A model generated the notes under the pieces. The model did not search any database. It saw only the letters and a program-made list of their open reading frames with translations, and was not told the origin of the DNA. DNA of 64,000 nt, taken from positions 714,501-778,500 of the forward strand of contig NZ_CP120849.1 in NCBI RefSeq assembly GCF_029581355.1. The letters run 5' to 3'. The translations under genes were made by a program, and so were the position numbers. Origin of the DNA: Parabacteroides chongii (GTDB lineage: Bacteria > Bacteroidota > Bacteroidia > Bacteroidales > Tannerellaceae). Positions 28,492 through 37,487 of the stretch are shown here, piece by piece. The first letter of the stretch is position 1, and each line of letters starts with the position of its first letter.

Positions 28492-29223
28492 ATGAATGTG
28501 ATGAAGACGTTGAAAACTTTTATACTGGTTTTGGGAACTATTCTGCTCTCCACCTCCTTGTATTCTTGTTTGGATGATGACGATTATTCTCTTGACAAAT
28601 ACAGTGTTGGAGTAGCGACAATAAAGCCATTGGGAGGTAATACATATTACCTGCAGTGGGATGACTCCACGACTTTCTGGCCGGCAGCCGGCGCAACTCC
28701 ACATTTTGGAGTAGATAAGGAAAGACGTGTTTTTATAAACTTTACGCTACTGGATAATGATTTTGAAGGATACGATTACGCTATCCGTGTAAACAGAATC
28801 GACAGTGTGTTGACAAAATCGATCGTTGCCGACCTGGGTGAGAAGAATGATGAATATTACGGCAATGATCCGGTGTGGATGAAGTCTGTCTGGATTGAGG
28901 ACGGTTATATTAATTTCCAGTTCGAATCATATTTCGACGGATATACCAAACACTTCCTCAACCTGGTAAAGATGGATAATACGGATACATACGAACTGGA
29001 GTTCCGTCATAATGCATACGATAATCTGTCAGGCGGAAAGGGATGGGGACTTGCCTCATTCAGACTGAACAACCTGCCGGAAACGAACGGTGAGACAGTG
29101 ACAATGAAGATCAAATACAAATCGTATGAAGGTGACAAGACGATTGAGCTCAAGTACAAATCCGGTTCTCCCGCAGGTAAGGCACCTATGATGGGAGAAG
29201 AGAATTTTCATTCGACAAATTAA
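28492..29223 (+). CDS. NigD-like lipoprotein
   Basis: 243 residues. A lipoprotein signal peptide ends in LYSC with the lipidated Cys at residue 26, followed by acidic DDDD, a surface-export-type signal in Bacteroidota. The body, with YDYAIRVNRIDSVLTKSI, NDPVWMKSVWIEDGYINFQF and the C-terminal beta domain, resembles the NigD family, named from a bacteriocin-linked operon. Its function is unknown and no bacteriocin gene is adjacent. It is a monocistronic unit between lpxB and the ECF cassette. Confidence 0.8.
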   Translation: MNVMKTLKTFILVLGTILLSTSLYSCLDDDDYSLDKYSVGVATIKPLGGNTYYLQWDDSTTFWPAAGATPHFGVDKERRVFINFTLLDNDFEGYDYAIRVNRIDSVLTKSIVADLGEKNDEYYGNDPVWMKSVWIEDGYINFQFESYFDGYTKHFLNLVKMDNTDTYELEFRHNAYDNLSGGKGWGLASFRLNNLPETNGETVTMKIKYKSYEGDKTIELKYKSGSPAGKAPMMGEENFHSTN

Positions 29224-29357
29224 ACCTTCCCACATAACTTTTATTTTTATCATTTAGTTCAGGGAGAGAGGCATCGTGATGATGCCTTTCTTTTTTTTTG
29301 CATAAATTCGTAGCGTAGATGCAACGGTCGGCCGCTTGCTCTCGTTTATATAAACAA

Positions 29358-29888
29358 ATGAACGAAACAACAGTACAACTGATAGAGGGTTGCCGCAAAG
29401 GAAAACGAGATGCGCAACTGGCCTTGTACAAACAATTCGCCCAGCGATTGTACATAGCTTGCCTGCGTATTGTCGGAAACAGCGGCGAAGCGGAAGAAGC
29501 CATGCAGGATGCCTTCCTGAAAATCTTCACCCGCATCGACCAATATAAGGACGACCAATGTTTCGAAGCTTGGATCCACCGGATAGCCGTCCATACGGCG
29601 ATCGATTACGTACGCCGTCAGAACCCGGAATGGGAAGAGTTGTCGGACAACTATGCCGCACCGGAATCGGACGAGCCGGACGAGGAGGAAATACAATATT
29701 CGGTGAAGCTGCTCAAAGAGGCAACCCAAAAACTGCCCGCCGGCTATCGCGTGATCCTCTCGCTTTACCTCTTTGAGGGATATGATATGGAAGAGATTGC
29801 CTCTATCCTGCACATTCAGCCGCCAAGCGTACGCAGCCAGTATCTGCGGGCGAAGCGCAAATTGTTAGACATTATAGCAGTTAATTGA
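29358..29888 (+). CDS. ECF-type RNA polymerase sigma factor (cassette A)
   Basis: 176 residues from MNETTVQLIEGC; 13 further in-frame codons upstream would overlap the promoter area. Region 2 lies at about 20-85 (SGEAEEAMQDAFLKIFTRID, EAWIHRIAVHTAIDYVRR), and region 4 at about 115-172 (LPAGYRVILSLYLFEGYDME, EIASILHIQPPSVRSQYLRA). It is the first gene of a three-gene unit with a membrane-anchored putative anti-sigma factor and a DUF4097-like exported protein. Confidence 0.92.
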   Translation: MNETTVQLIEGCRKGKRDAQLALYKQFAQRLYIACLRIVGNSGEAEEAMQDAFLKIFTRIDQYKDDQCFEAWIHRIAVHTAIDYVRRQNPEWEELSDNYAAPESDEPDEEEIQYSVKLLKEATQKLPAGYRVILSLYLFEGYDMEEIASILHIQPPSVRSQYLRAKRKLLDIIAVN

Positions 29889-29889
29889 C

Positions 29890-30435
29890 ATGGACAAATT
29901 AAAGAATTTCATAGACACCAATAAAGAAGCTTTTGAAGATGACCTTCTGCCGGAAGGTCACTTCGATCGCTTCGAAAAGAAACTGCCGAACGCACCGCGC
30001 AAAGGGCATTTCAAGCTCTACAGCTTATGTGCTTTTGCTGCTGCAGCTTCTATCGCCCTGTTCTTCCTGTTCCGGATGCCGGGCGGGACACCGGTTCCGT
30101 CGAACAACCAAAAGGCCTCCGTACAAAAGCAGTGCAGCGAGCAAAAGGAGTTCAACGAACTGCAGATGTATTACAAGATGCAGATAAACGATATCATGGC
30201 ACAAATGGAGACGTTATACAAACAGGATAAAACGACGGGAGCAGCCGACCTGCTGCAGGAGAGCAGAAGGATCCTGAAAGACAACTATATGTTCGAAGAG
30301 ACGATCCTCCCGACCCTACCCTGCTCAAACGACGGTCTGTTTGCCATGAACCAGCATTACAGCGCGAGTGTGGAAAGTCTGAACATCATGTTGAAACAGA
30401 TGGAACGAGTGACAAACGAGAATGATAACAAATAA
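29890..30435 (+). CDS. Putative anti-sigma factor, single-pass membrane protein (cassette A)
   Basis: 181 residues: a cytoplasmic N-terminus of about 40 residues (EDDLLPEGHFDRFEKKL), one membrane helix (LYSLCAFAAAASIALFFLF, about 45-63) and a periplasmic coiled-coil-like region (LQMYYKMQINDIMAQMETLY). It starts one base after the sigma factor stop. The topology and position fit an anti-sigma factor; no zinc-binding ZAS motif is present, so the assignment rests on context. Confidence 0.75.
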   Translation: MDKLKNFIDTNKEAFEDDLLPEGHFDRFEKKLPNAPRKGHFKLYSLCAFAAAASIALFFLFRMPGGTPVPSNNQKASVQKQCSEQKEFNELQMYYKMQINDIMAQMETLYKQDKTTGAADLLQESRRILKDNYMFEETILPTLPCSNDGLFAMNQHYSASVESLNIMLKQMERVTNENDNK

Positions 30436-30448
30436 ATAGAAACAAATC

Positions 30449-31525
30449 ATGAATACAAAACAAACAAAAAGCCGTTCTTTATTGCTTCTGGCCGTGTTGC
30501 TAATCGCAAGTACAGCCATCGGCTGGGCTGCCAAACCCGAGAGTATAAAAAAGAAAGAGATCAGCCGTTCATATGACGTGAGCCTCAGCGATTTACTGAC
30601 AACGGACAACCGTTACGGCAATACGACGATCACTCACTGGAACAAGAACGAGGTCTCTATCCGTGTCGAAATCGAAGCGAAAGCAGAAAGTGACGATGCC
30701 GCACAGGCTACGCTCGACCGTGTACAGGTAGAAATAAAGAAAAGCGGAAACACTGTTTCAGCCGTGACCTCTCTCAAAGAGCAGAAATGGAACGGGAACA
30801 GGAATGAACGTTTTACGATCAACTATTTTATCAGCATGCCGTCCAAGCTGGCTATCAATCTGGCTCAGAAATACGGGAACATCAATCTTCCGGAGAAGAA
30901 CGAAGGGAACAGCACTATACAAGTGAAATACGGTAATCTGAATGCAGGTAGTTTTACAAAGTCGCTCGATCTGGAAGTTAAGTACGGGAATGTAGATATC
31001 AACGATATAACAAAGGCATACTTGTATTTGGGTTATTGCGGCAATGCATCTATAGGCAATGCCAGTCAGCTGGAAGTTGATAACAAGTATTCAAATCTGA
31101 GTATCAAAAAATGTACGCAGATCACTTTGGAAAACAAATATGGCAATGTGAAGATTGAAAGTCTTGACAAAGGAGATATGGGGATAAAATACAGCGAGGC
31201 AACAATCGGCTCGGTAAAAGACGAACTGGTAGTCGGCGAACTGGCTTACAGCACACTAACGATAAAAGAGCTTTCCTCTAATTTCAAAAAGCTGGATGTC
31301 GATGCCCGTTACGGCAATCTGAATGTGAACATTTCGTCGGGTGCCTCTTTCAAGGTGAGTGCTGAAAGCATGAAATATGGCAACCACAATGTCAGCGGTT
31401 TCAATGTCACCAATAAATCGACAGAAGATAAAGTAAACCATTATTACGAAATCAATGGCGGAAACAAGGGACGCATCTATTTCGATGGAAATAGCTACAG
31501 TAATATTCGGGTGAAGGCGTTATAA
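30449..31525 (+). CDS. DUF4097-like secreted beta-repeat protein (cassette A)
   Basis: 358 residues with a signal peptide (cleavage near GWAAKPES). A short repeat built on KYGN recurs (NRYGNTTI, QKYGNINL, VKYGNLNA, VKYGNVDI, NKYGNVKI, ARYGNLNV), about every 20-25 residues, which predicts a beta-solenoid like DUF4097 or 'head GIN' proteins. It is probably periplasmic or outer-membrane-associated and the effector or sensor of the sigma cassette. No catalytic residue pattern is seen. It converges with cassette B. Confidence 0.75.
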   Translation: MNTKQTKSRSLLLLAVLLIASTAIGWAAKPESIKKKEISRSYDVSLSDLLTTDNRYGNTTITHWNKNEVSIRVEIEAKAESDDAAQATLDRVQVEIKKSGNTVSAVTSLKEQKWNGNRNERFTINYFISMPSKLAINLAQKYGNINLPEKNEGNSTIQVKYGNLNAGSFTKSLDLEVKYGNVDINDITKAYLYLGYCGNASIGNASQLEVDNKYSNLSIKKCTQITLENKYGNVKIESLDKGDMGIKYSEATIGSVKDELVVGELAYSTLTIKELSSNFKKLDVDARYGNLNVNISSGASFKVSAESMKYGNHNVSGFNVTNKSTEDKVNHYYEINGGNKGRIYFDGNSYSNIRVKAL

Positions 31526-31532
31526 AACGCCT

Positions 31533-31907
31533 TCAATACCTCAACGTCAATACCTTATCCAGAGTCGAATAAAATATTAACGATCCGGCAATCACTGCCA
31601 TCGTCAGGATAAACGGCAGCTTCTCTTTCAGACCGCCCAGCATATGGCTAGCGTTTCCTGCGGGAAGCTGTCCGACAAACATCAATAATCCGGCAAATAC
31701 CACGAGATAGGCAATAATTATGCCAACTATCATAAAAGGCGGCATCCCGGAATGTAACTTTACCTTTTTCACTTCAGGGACTTTCAACGGTTCCTCCTGC
31801 ATGATCAGATCCATGATCTTCAGGCTCAAATCCGGAGACGGCTCGACCATACCCTCTTTCAGTATCTTTTTGGTCAGGCGGTTTATATCTTTATCCGATG
31901 TATTCAT
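31533..31907 (-). CDS. Putative anti-sigma factor, two-pass membrane protein (cassette B)
   Basis: 124 residues. A cytoplasmic N-terminus of about 50 residues precedes two membrane helices (MIVGIIIAYLVVFAGLLMFV, and PFILTMAVIAGSLIFY). Its start overlaps the stop of the upstream sigma gene by 4 bases (31904-31907), indicating coupled translation. The layout suggests that it holds the sigma factor at the membrane. It has no recognised domain. Confidence 0.75.
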   Translation of the reverse strand: MNTSDKDINRLTKKILKEGMVEPSPDLSLKIMDLIMQEEPLKVPEVKKVKLHSGMPPFMIVGIIIAYLVVFAGLLMFVGQLPAGNASHMLGGLKEKLPFILTMAVIAGSLIFYSTLDKVLTLRY

Positions 31908-32470
31908 AACACATTCGCTGTTTCGTTCTGCATCATTAACTGCAATGTTTCGTAGAAGTGCTTACGTCCCCGAAACAATTTTACTTTAATATTGGAAGGA
32001 GTCATTTCTGTGATCTGAGCAATGTCAGCAATCGAACACTCTTCCAGATAAAAGAGATTAAGCACCAGGCTTTCATCGGCCGGCAGCTTTTTCAGTACAC
32101 GGGCAATTATTTCTTTCCGGTCTTCCCGCTCCAGGATAGCAGTCGCACTATCCACTTCGCTGGTAGTAAGATCGGTAGCAATAGCATCATCATAGCTCTC
32201 AAAAACCGATTGCTTCCTTTGCGCCGTTATCGCGGTATTGTAAACAATCTTATAAAACCAGGTAGAGAACTTACTGCCAAACTGGAAAGACGGAAGCGCA
32301 CGATACATCTTCACAAAAGCATCCTGCACGACTTCTTCTGCCTCCTCGCGATTCTCCAGTATGCGGAAGGCAATCGTAAATGCCATCTGCTGGTACTTCG
32401 CGACGAGGCAGGAGAAACTCTTGGTATCCCCTGCCAAAATGCTTTTTATCCACTTTTGTTCGTCCATCAA
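31904..32470 (-). CDS. ECF-type RNA polymerase sigma factor (cassette B)
   Basis: 188 residues. Region 2 lies at about 18-85 (YQQMAFTIAFRILENREEAE, EVVQDAFVKMYRALPSF, FSTWFYKIVYNTAI) and region 4 at about 125-180 (LPADESLVLNLFYLEECSIA, DIAQITEMTPSNIKVKLFRG). It differs clearly from the cassette A sigma factor. The stop of the DUF6249-like gene lies 8 bases upstream, giving the minus-strand order DUF6249-like, sigma, anti-sigma. Confidence 0.93.
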   Translation of the reverse strand: MMDEQKWIKSILAGDTKSFSCLVAKYQQMAFTIAFRILENREEAEEVVQDAFVKMYRALPSFQFGSKFSTWFYKIVYNTAITAQRKQSVFESYDDAIATDLTTSEVDSATAILEREDRKEIIARVLKKLPADESLVLNLFYLEECSIADIAQITEMTPSNIKVKLFRGRKHFYETLQLMMQNETANVL

Positions 32471-32477
32471 TCCGGTT

Positions 32478-32843
32478 TTATTGTTCTTTCTCTTTTTCCA
32501 TCATTTTAAGAACAATAAAGAAGTATACCAGATAAGCTACTCCACCGCCGAGCACTGTATAAATAACGACAGAGAAACCTTCCCACTCGCTCGACATTGT
32601 TCCATCCATATAGACACCGAGTATAGCCCCAAAGGCAAGACCGACCATCAATAAGCCATTACGAAGTGCACCATACTTATTCGCTCTTCTTTCCGGTTCT
32701 TCAAGAACAATGCCTTTTTCAATCATAGCCATACGCTCTTCATGTCTTTGCCGGGTAGTTCTGACAACCACAACCATAAGCAATATAATAGGCAGACCAG
32801 CCCCGCAAAGAATTGCAACCAAAGGAATTAACCATTCTTCCAT
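32478..32843 (-). CDS. DUF6249-like small membrane protein
   Basis: 121 residues from MEEWLIPLVAIL; an in-frame Met 18 codons upstream is less likely because the hydrophobic helix starts at the chosen Met. Three membrane helices are predicted (LIPLVAILCGAGLPIILLMV, LRNGLLMVGLAFGAILGVYM, VVIYTVLGGGVAYLVYFFIV), with a charged cytoplasmic loop RQRHEERMAMIEKGI after the first. This loop followed by membrane pairs is seen in DUF6249 proteins, often next to ECF sigma genes. Its role is unknown. Confidence 0.75.
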   Translation of the reverse strand: MEEWLIPLVAILCGAGLPIILLMVVVVRTTRQRHEERMAMIEKGIVLEEPERRANKYGALRNGLLMVGLAFGAILGVYMDGTMSSEWEGFSVVIYTVLGGGVAYLVYFFIVLKMMEKEKEQ

Positions 32844-32940
32844 AATTTCAATATTTAAAATGTTTCTAATTGTTTCGTTTACAGATAAGACTAACACTTC
32901 GGAGGAAAGGTTACAGGATAAAGAAACTTTTTTGAAAAAA

Positions 32941-32976
32941 ATACCCGGAGTCGGGCATATTACCGATTCCGGGTAT
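32941..32976 (-). terminator. Terminator of the Gfo/Idh-DUF1080 unit
   Basis: 14-bp arms (ATACCCGGAGTCGG and CCGATTCCGGGTAT, one GU pair). On the minus strand a T-rich tail follows (TTTTTTTTCAAAAAAG). It lies 31 bases past the DUF1080 stop. Confidence 0.85.
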
Positions 32977-33006
32977 TAATAAGTTAGTTATCCGTAAATT
33001 ACGAAA

Positions 33007-33858
33007 TTAGTCTAATACTTTGATCTTGATGTTACGGAACCAAACGTCGTCGCCATGATCCTGCAAACCGATGAAACCTTCTTTGTTAGGTCCGCCACAG
33101 TTCAACAGCAGTTCGTAAGCCAACGGCCATTTGTCTTTACTGAACTTACTTGCATCCAGCATTTCTTTCCACTGTTGAGTCCACAAGTGATATTCAACAA
33201 CCGGTTCGTCATTCTGATAATGAACAACCGTACCTTTGTAACACATGATCTTAGATTTGTTCCATTCGCCGAACGGTTTAGAGTTCTGCGGTTTAGCCGG
33301 GATCATATCATACAGAGAAGCAGACTGGCGGTTACCGTCCTTACCCAATTTAGCATCCGGGTGGTTGGCATTGTCCAAAATCTGAAATTCAGGAGAAGAG
33401 ATGTAAGAAGGCTGTCCTTCTACTTCCTGGATCAGGATAAACACACCAGAGTTAGCAGCTTTAGCCACTTTCCATTCCCATTCCAATTCGAAGTTTTTGA
33501 ATTTATGAGCGAAAACCAGGTCGCCGCCATCCTTAGCACCGGCTTCACCGGCTCCGGAACCTTTGATATGGATTGCACCGTCATTTACTTCCCAGGCATT
33601 AGGTACGTCCGTACGATCATACCCTCTCCAGCCATTCAGTGTCTTACCATCGAAGATAGTAATCCAACCATCGGCATCTTTCGGGAATTTAGACAAGTCT
33701 ACTGTCGGCAAATCCAATAATTTGTATTCGGGCACGGCAGCCTCAGTCTTTGTTTCAGCTGCATCGGCGGCAGCATCTTCTGTTTTCTTTCCGCCACCGC
33801 AGGAAGTGAAATAACACATCATCAATGCGGCACTGGCAAATAATACTGACTTCTTCAT
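33007..33858 (-). CDS. DUF1080 (3-keto-disaccharide hydrolase-type) lipoprotein
   Basis: 283 residues. The lipobox FTSC places the lipid-modified Cys at residue 20, followed by GGGKK. The DUF1080 jelly-roll domain covers about 65-283: WITIFDGKTLNGWRGYDR, GDLVFAHKFKNFELEWEWKV, NSGVFILIQE, and GFIGLQDHGDDVWFRNIKIK at the end. The family includes hydrolases of 3-keto-glycosides. It is encoded 21 bases after a Gfo/Idh/MocA oxidoreductase, which could supply the 3-keto substrate. It is probably at the cell envelope. Confidence 0.85.
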   Translation of the reverse strand: MKKSVLFASAALMMCYFTSCGGGKKTEDAAADAAETKTEAAVPEYKLLDLPTVDLSKFPKDADGWITIFDGKTLNGWRGYDRTDVPNAWEVNDGAIHIKGSGAGEAGAKDGGDLVFAHKFKNFELEWEWKVAKAANSGVFILIQEVEGQPSYISSPEFQILDNANHPDAKLGKDGNRQSASLYDMIPAKPQNSKPFGEWNKSKIMCYKGTVVHYQNDEPVVEYHLWTQQWKEMLDASKFSKDKWPLAYELLLNCGGPNKEGFIGLQDHGDDVWFRNIKIKVLD

Positions 33859-33879
33859 TTTTTATGTAGTTTAAAACTG

Positions 33880-35370
33880 TTATCTAGGCATATCAGGCAA
33901 GTTCCAACCATTACGGTAGTTATGCTTGATCAGTTCGTTAGCAAACTGTTTTGCATTGATAGGATCAGTCCAAATCTTATTGAATTTCGGGTCACCGTCA
34001 ACGATCTTAAAGTCGTCCTTGATCAATATCTTGATCATTTCGTCATCCTTGATGTTTGTGAACTGCATGCTAGGACCATCCCACAGCAACTCTTTGTTCA
34101 GCGTCTGCAAACGGATAGCCAAAACCCCCATTACAACCATTTCGTTGAACGGACCTGCTTCAGAGAAATCAGATTTAGTCTTCACGCGGCTGGAAGCATT
34201 TTCCTTACAAGCGCGAACCCAATCCATTTCGTGACCACCGCTCATGGCATTCGGTACACGACGGCAAACTTTCGGAGCCGAAGCTGGTACACGACCGGAC
34301 AATAACCAAGGCTGCTGTCCGTAGCAACCGCAGATCAACGTATCTTTTGTTCCGTGGAAAATACACAAACCGCCACCAGGACCCATCAGTTGTTTGCCTT
34401 CCGGGAAACCTTTCGGTCTATCCGGCATCATACCGCCGTCATACCAATGGATCTCAACTTCCGGCAAAGCTAATTTAGGCATATTGTCGCGAGCCGGGAA
34501 TGTCAGTTTTACGTGTTGTGCCGTAGGAGCACAATCCTGCAGCAACAGTGTAGAAGAACCCTGAACTTTTGTAGGATAACCCAGTTTCAGGGCTTTGAAC
34601 GGCTGATGCAGAATATGGCAAGCCATATCACCTAACGCACCTGTACCATATGCCCACCATCCGCGCCAGTTCCATGGATGATAAATTTTATTGTATGGAC
34701 GAACTTCTGCGGGACCAGAGAACAGGTCCCAATTCAACGTAGAAGGAATCTTATCTACTTTTTCAGGAGCATTCAAACCCTGCGGCCAGATAGGACGGTC
34801 GGTAGCACATTCCACCTTTGTCACTTCACCGATCTCACCATTCCAAATCCATTCGCAAACCAGGTCGGTTCCTTCATCCGAAGAACCCTGGTTACCCATC
34901 TGTGTAGCTACATTATATTCTTTAGCCAGATTGGTAAGCAAACGAGATTCATAAACAGAGTGAGTCAACGGTTTCTGACAATATACGTGTTTACCCAACG
35001 TAATGGCATCAGCAGAAACAATCGCATGAGTATGGTCGGCTGTAGCACAAATAACAGCATCGATCGACTTACCCATTTCATCGTACATCTTACGGAAATC
35101 CCAATATTTCTTCGCATTCGGATGACGGTCGAAAACCGGTTTTGCATACTTCCAGTCAACGTCGCACAGAGCCACGATATTCTCTGTCTTTTCAACGTTT
35201 TTCAGGTTAGCATTACCCATACCGCCAATACCAACACCGGCGATGTTCAATTTATCTGTGGGTGCAATATGTCCATGACTTTTTCCTAGAACGGAGCCCG
35301 GTACAATGGTCAATGCAGCTGCTGCAGCTGCTCCTCTTTGAAGAAATGATCTTCTTGTGATGTTTGACAT
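33880..35370 (-). CDS. Gfo/Idh/MocA family oxidoreductase with twin-arginine leader
   Basis: 496 residues. The leader MSNITRRSFLQRGAAAAAAL is a Tat signal (RRSFLQ). The Rossmann part carries LNIAGVGIGGMGNANLKNV, with ALCDVDW and the EKP-like motif QKPLTHSVYE; the C-terminal dimer domain follows (HPWNWRGWWAYGTGALGDMA). NAD(P)-dependent sugar oxidation is the family role. Export by Tat fits a tightly bound cofactor in the periplasm. The DUF1080 gene downstream suggests oxidation at C3 followed by glycoside cleavage; the substrate is not known. Confidence 0.88.
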   Translation of the reverse strand: MSNITRRSFLQRGAAAAAALTIVPGSVLGKSHGHIAPTDKLNIAGVGIGGMGNANLKNVEKTENIVALCDVDWKYAKPVFDRHPNAKKYWDFRKMYDEMGKSIDAVICATADHTHAIVSADAITLGKHVYCQKPLTHSVYESRLLTNLAKEYNVATQMGNQGSSDEGTDLVCEWIWNGEIGEVTKVECATDRPIWPQGLNAPEKVDKIPSTLNWDLFSGPAEVRPYNKIYHPWNWRGWWAYGTGALGDMACHILHQPFKALKLGYPTKVQGSSTLLLQDCAPTAQHVKLTFPARDNMPKLALPEVEIHWYDGGMMPDRPKGFPEGKQLMGPGGGLCIFHGTKDTLICGCYGQQPWLLSGRVPASAPKVCRRVPNAMSGGHEMDWVRACKENASSRVKTKSDFSEAGPFNEMVVMGVLAIRLQTLNKELLWDGPSMQFTNIKDDEMIKILIKDDFKIVDGDPKFNKIWTDPINAKQFANELIKHNYRNGWNLPDMPR

Positions 35371-35448
35371 AGTAATAATTTTTTATAGATTAGCACTTAA
35401 TAATAATATTCTGATTCAAATTTCACAGCTTAAAAACACAAACTGACG

Positions 35449-35478
35449 CAAATATAGCCAATGCGAAAAGAACAACAA
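35449..35478 (-). promoter_or_regulatory. Promoter of the Gfo/Idh-DUF1080 unit
   Basis: On the minus strand TTG (35476-35478), a 19-base spacer and TATATTTG (35456-35449). It lies about 80 bases upstream of the start codon and is divergent to the cydAB promoter. Confidence 0.65.
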
Positions 35479-35575
35479 GCCTGTATATCCGGCTTTCTTT
35501 TTTAAAATAGTCTTTTTTAACAGACCTTATAGACATTGTCTATTTTTTCATAAATATTATCTATGAGACTAGGCG

Positions 35576-35605
35576 TTTGAAAAGTCGCCTTTTCTTTTAT
35601 ATTTG
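35576..35605 (+). promoter_or_regulatory. Promoter of the DUF4492-cydAB operon
   Basis: TTTG at 35576-35579, an 18-base spacer and TATATTTG at 35598-35605. The -33 element sits in a small hairpin (GGCG...CGCC). The leader is about 45-50 bases. Confidence 0.65.
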
Positions 35606-35658
35606 TCTAATACAAAACATATTTATCCGATTTCTGTTATATTAATGAAGAGAAGAAC

Positions 35659-35886
35659 ATGAAAAAGAAACCAATACTTGTTCGAATATACCAATTTTAC
35701 CTGGAAGGATTCCGCGAGATGAAGCTGGGTAAAACGCTATGGCTGATTATATTGGTCAAGCTTTTTATCATGTTTTTTATATTAAAACTGTTTTTCTTTC
35801 CTAATTACCTGGGACAGTTTGACAGCAATTCCGAAAAAGAAGAACACGTATCGGGTGAATTGATCAATCGAGCAATTACTCCTTAA
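35659..35886 (+). CDS. DUF4492 small membrane protein, CydX-like position
   Basis: 75 residues with one strong membrane helix (LWLIILVKLFIMFFILKLFF, about 27-46) and an N-terminal amphipathic part (RIYQFYLEGFREMKLGK). DUF4492 proteins are typically encoded directly before cydA in Bacteroidota. It may be an accessory subunit or assembly aid of the bd oxidase, comparable in place to CydX, although the sequence is unrelated. cydA starts 11 bases after its stop. Confidence 0.85.
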   Translation: MKKKPILVRIYQFYLEGFREMKLGKTLWLIILVKLFIMFFILKLFFFPNYLGQFDSNSEKEEHVSGELINRAITP

Positions 35887-35897
35887 TTAATATAGTT

Positions 35898-37487
35898 ATG
35901 ATCGAAAGCATTGACACTTCTTTGATTGACTGGTCGAGGGCGCAGTTCGCTCTTACGGCTATGTATCACTGGCTTTTTGTACCCCTGACTTTAGGGCTTG
36001 GCGTGATCCAGGCAATACTGGAAACCATCTATTACAAAACAGGTGACGAATTCTGGAAAAAGACAGCTCAGTTCTGGATGAAGCTGTTTGGTATTAACTT
36101 CGCGATCGGTGTTGCCACCGGTCTGATCCTCGAATTTGAATTCGGGACGAACTGGTCGAACTACAGCTGGTTCGTCGGAGATATTTTCGGAGCGCCACTT
36201 GCCATCGAAGGTATCCTTGCTTTCTTCATGGAAGCCACATTCATTGCCGTGATGTTCTTTGGCTGGGACAAGGTGAGCAAGCGTTTCCACCTGGCTTCTA
36301 CCTGGCTGACTATTATCGGCGCTACCCTATCCGCTTTATGGATCCTGATCGCCAACGCATGGATGCAGCATCCGGCAGGTATGCATTTCAACCCGGACAC
36401 GGTGCGAAACGAAATGTTCGACTTCTGGGCGGTTGCCTTGTCACCGGTTGCCATCAATAAATTCTTCCATACCGTGTTATCCGGCTGGATCGTGGGTGCC
36501 CTCTTCGTTATCGGCATCAGCAGCTGGTATCTGTTGAAGAAACGGAATACACGTTTTGCACTGGAAAGTATTAAGATCGGAGCTATCTTCGGACTGGTCG
36601 CTTCTATTCTGATCGTCTGGACAGGTGACGGTTCCGCTTATCAGGTGGCACAGAAACAGCCGATGAAACTAGCTGCGATGGAAGGTCTTTATGAAGGAGG
36701 AAATGGTGTCGGCCTGGTTGGGATCGGCGTGTTGAATCCGGATAAGACCAGTTATAAAGACAACATCGAACCTTTTATATTCAACATACAAATCCCGAAA
36801 ATGCTGTCTCTGCTGGCCGAACGCAAAATGGACGGTTATGTTCCAGGCATTGTCAACCTGATCGAAGGCGGTTACACGACTAAAGAAGGCACTCCTGCCC
36901 TCTCCGCAGCCGAAAAGATTACAAAAGGGCAGCTGGCTATCCAGGCATTAGCCAATTACCGGCAGGCTAAAAAAGACAAAGACGAAACGGCTGCCCAGCA
37001 ATACCGGGCTACGCTGGAAGAGAACTTCCCTTATTTCGGTTACGGGTATATCAAGGATCCGGGCGACCTGGTTCCGCATGTCGGCATGACATTCTATTCA
37101 TTCCGTATCATGGTTATCCTGGGCGGTTATTTCATTCTGCTCTTTATCATCGCCCTGGTATGGAATAAGAAAGATAAATTCCAGGATGCCCGCTGGCTGC
37201 AAAAAGTATGCCTGTGGTCTATCCCGCTGGGATATATTGCAGGACAGGCCGGATGGATCGTTGCCGAAGTGGGACGTCAGCCCTGGGCGATACAGGATAT
37301 CCTTCCGACAAGTGCTTCTATCTCTAAACTGGCAACCTCGTCTGTGCAGACTACTTTCTTCCTCTTCCTGATCCTCTTCACGATCCTGCTGATCGCCGAA
37401 ATAGGTATTATGGTGAAAGCCATCAAGAAAGGGCCGGAGGAAATTGAGAATGGAAAATTGAAAATTGAAAATGAAGGAGACAATTAA
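35898..37487 (+). CDS. cydA: Cytochrome bd quinol oxidase subunit I
   Basis: 529 residues with about nine membrane helices. The haem b595 ligand His is in MYHWLFVPLTLGLG (His at about 23), the second His in NKFFHTVLSGW, and the GRQPWAIQDILPT motif is intact near 455. The periplasmic Q-loop lies at about 260-380. It oxidises menaquinol and reduces oxygen at the inner membrane, giving this anaerobe oxygen tolerance. Its last residues, EIENGKLKIENEGDN, are encoded by a heptad repeat element rather than by conserved protein sequence. Confidence 0.97.
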   Translation: MIESIDTSLIDWSRAQFALTAMYHWLFVPLTLGLGVIQAILETIYYKTGDEFWKKTAQFWMKLFGINFAIGVATGLILEFEFGTNWSNYSWFVGDIFGAPLAIEGILAFFMEATFIAVMFFGWDKVSKRFHLASTWLTIIGATLSALWILIANAWMQHPAGMHFNPDTVRNEMFDFWAVALSPVAINKFFHTVLSGWIVGALFVIGISSWYLLKKRNTRFALESIKIGAIFGLVASILIVWTGDGSAYQVAQKQPMKLAAMEGLYEGGNGVGLVGIGVLNPDKTSYKDNIEPFIFNIQIPKMLSLLAERKMDGYVPGIVNLIEGGYTTKEGTPALSAAEKITKGQLAIQALANYRQAKKDKDETAAQQYRATLEENFPYFGYGYIKDPGDLVPHVGMTFYSFRIMVILGGYFILLFIIALVWNKKDKFQDARWLQKVCLWSIPLGYIAGQAGWIVAEVGRQPWAIQDILPTSASISKLATSSVQTTFFLFLILFTILLIAEIGIMVKAIKKGPEEIENGKLKIENEGDN

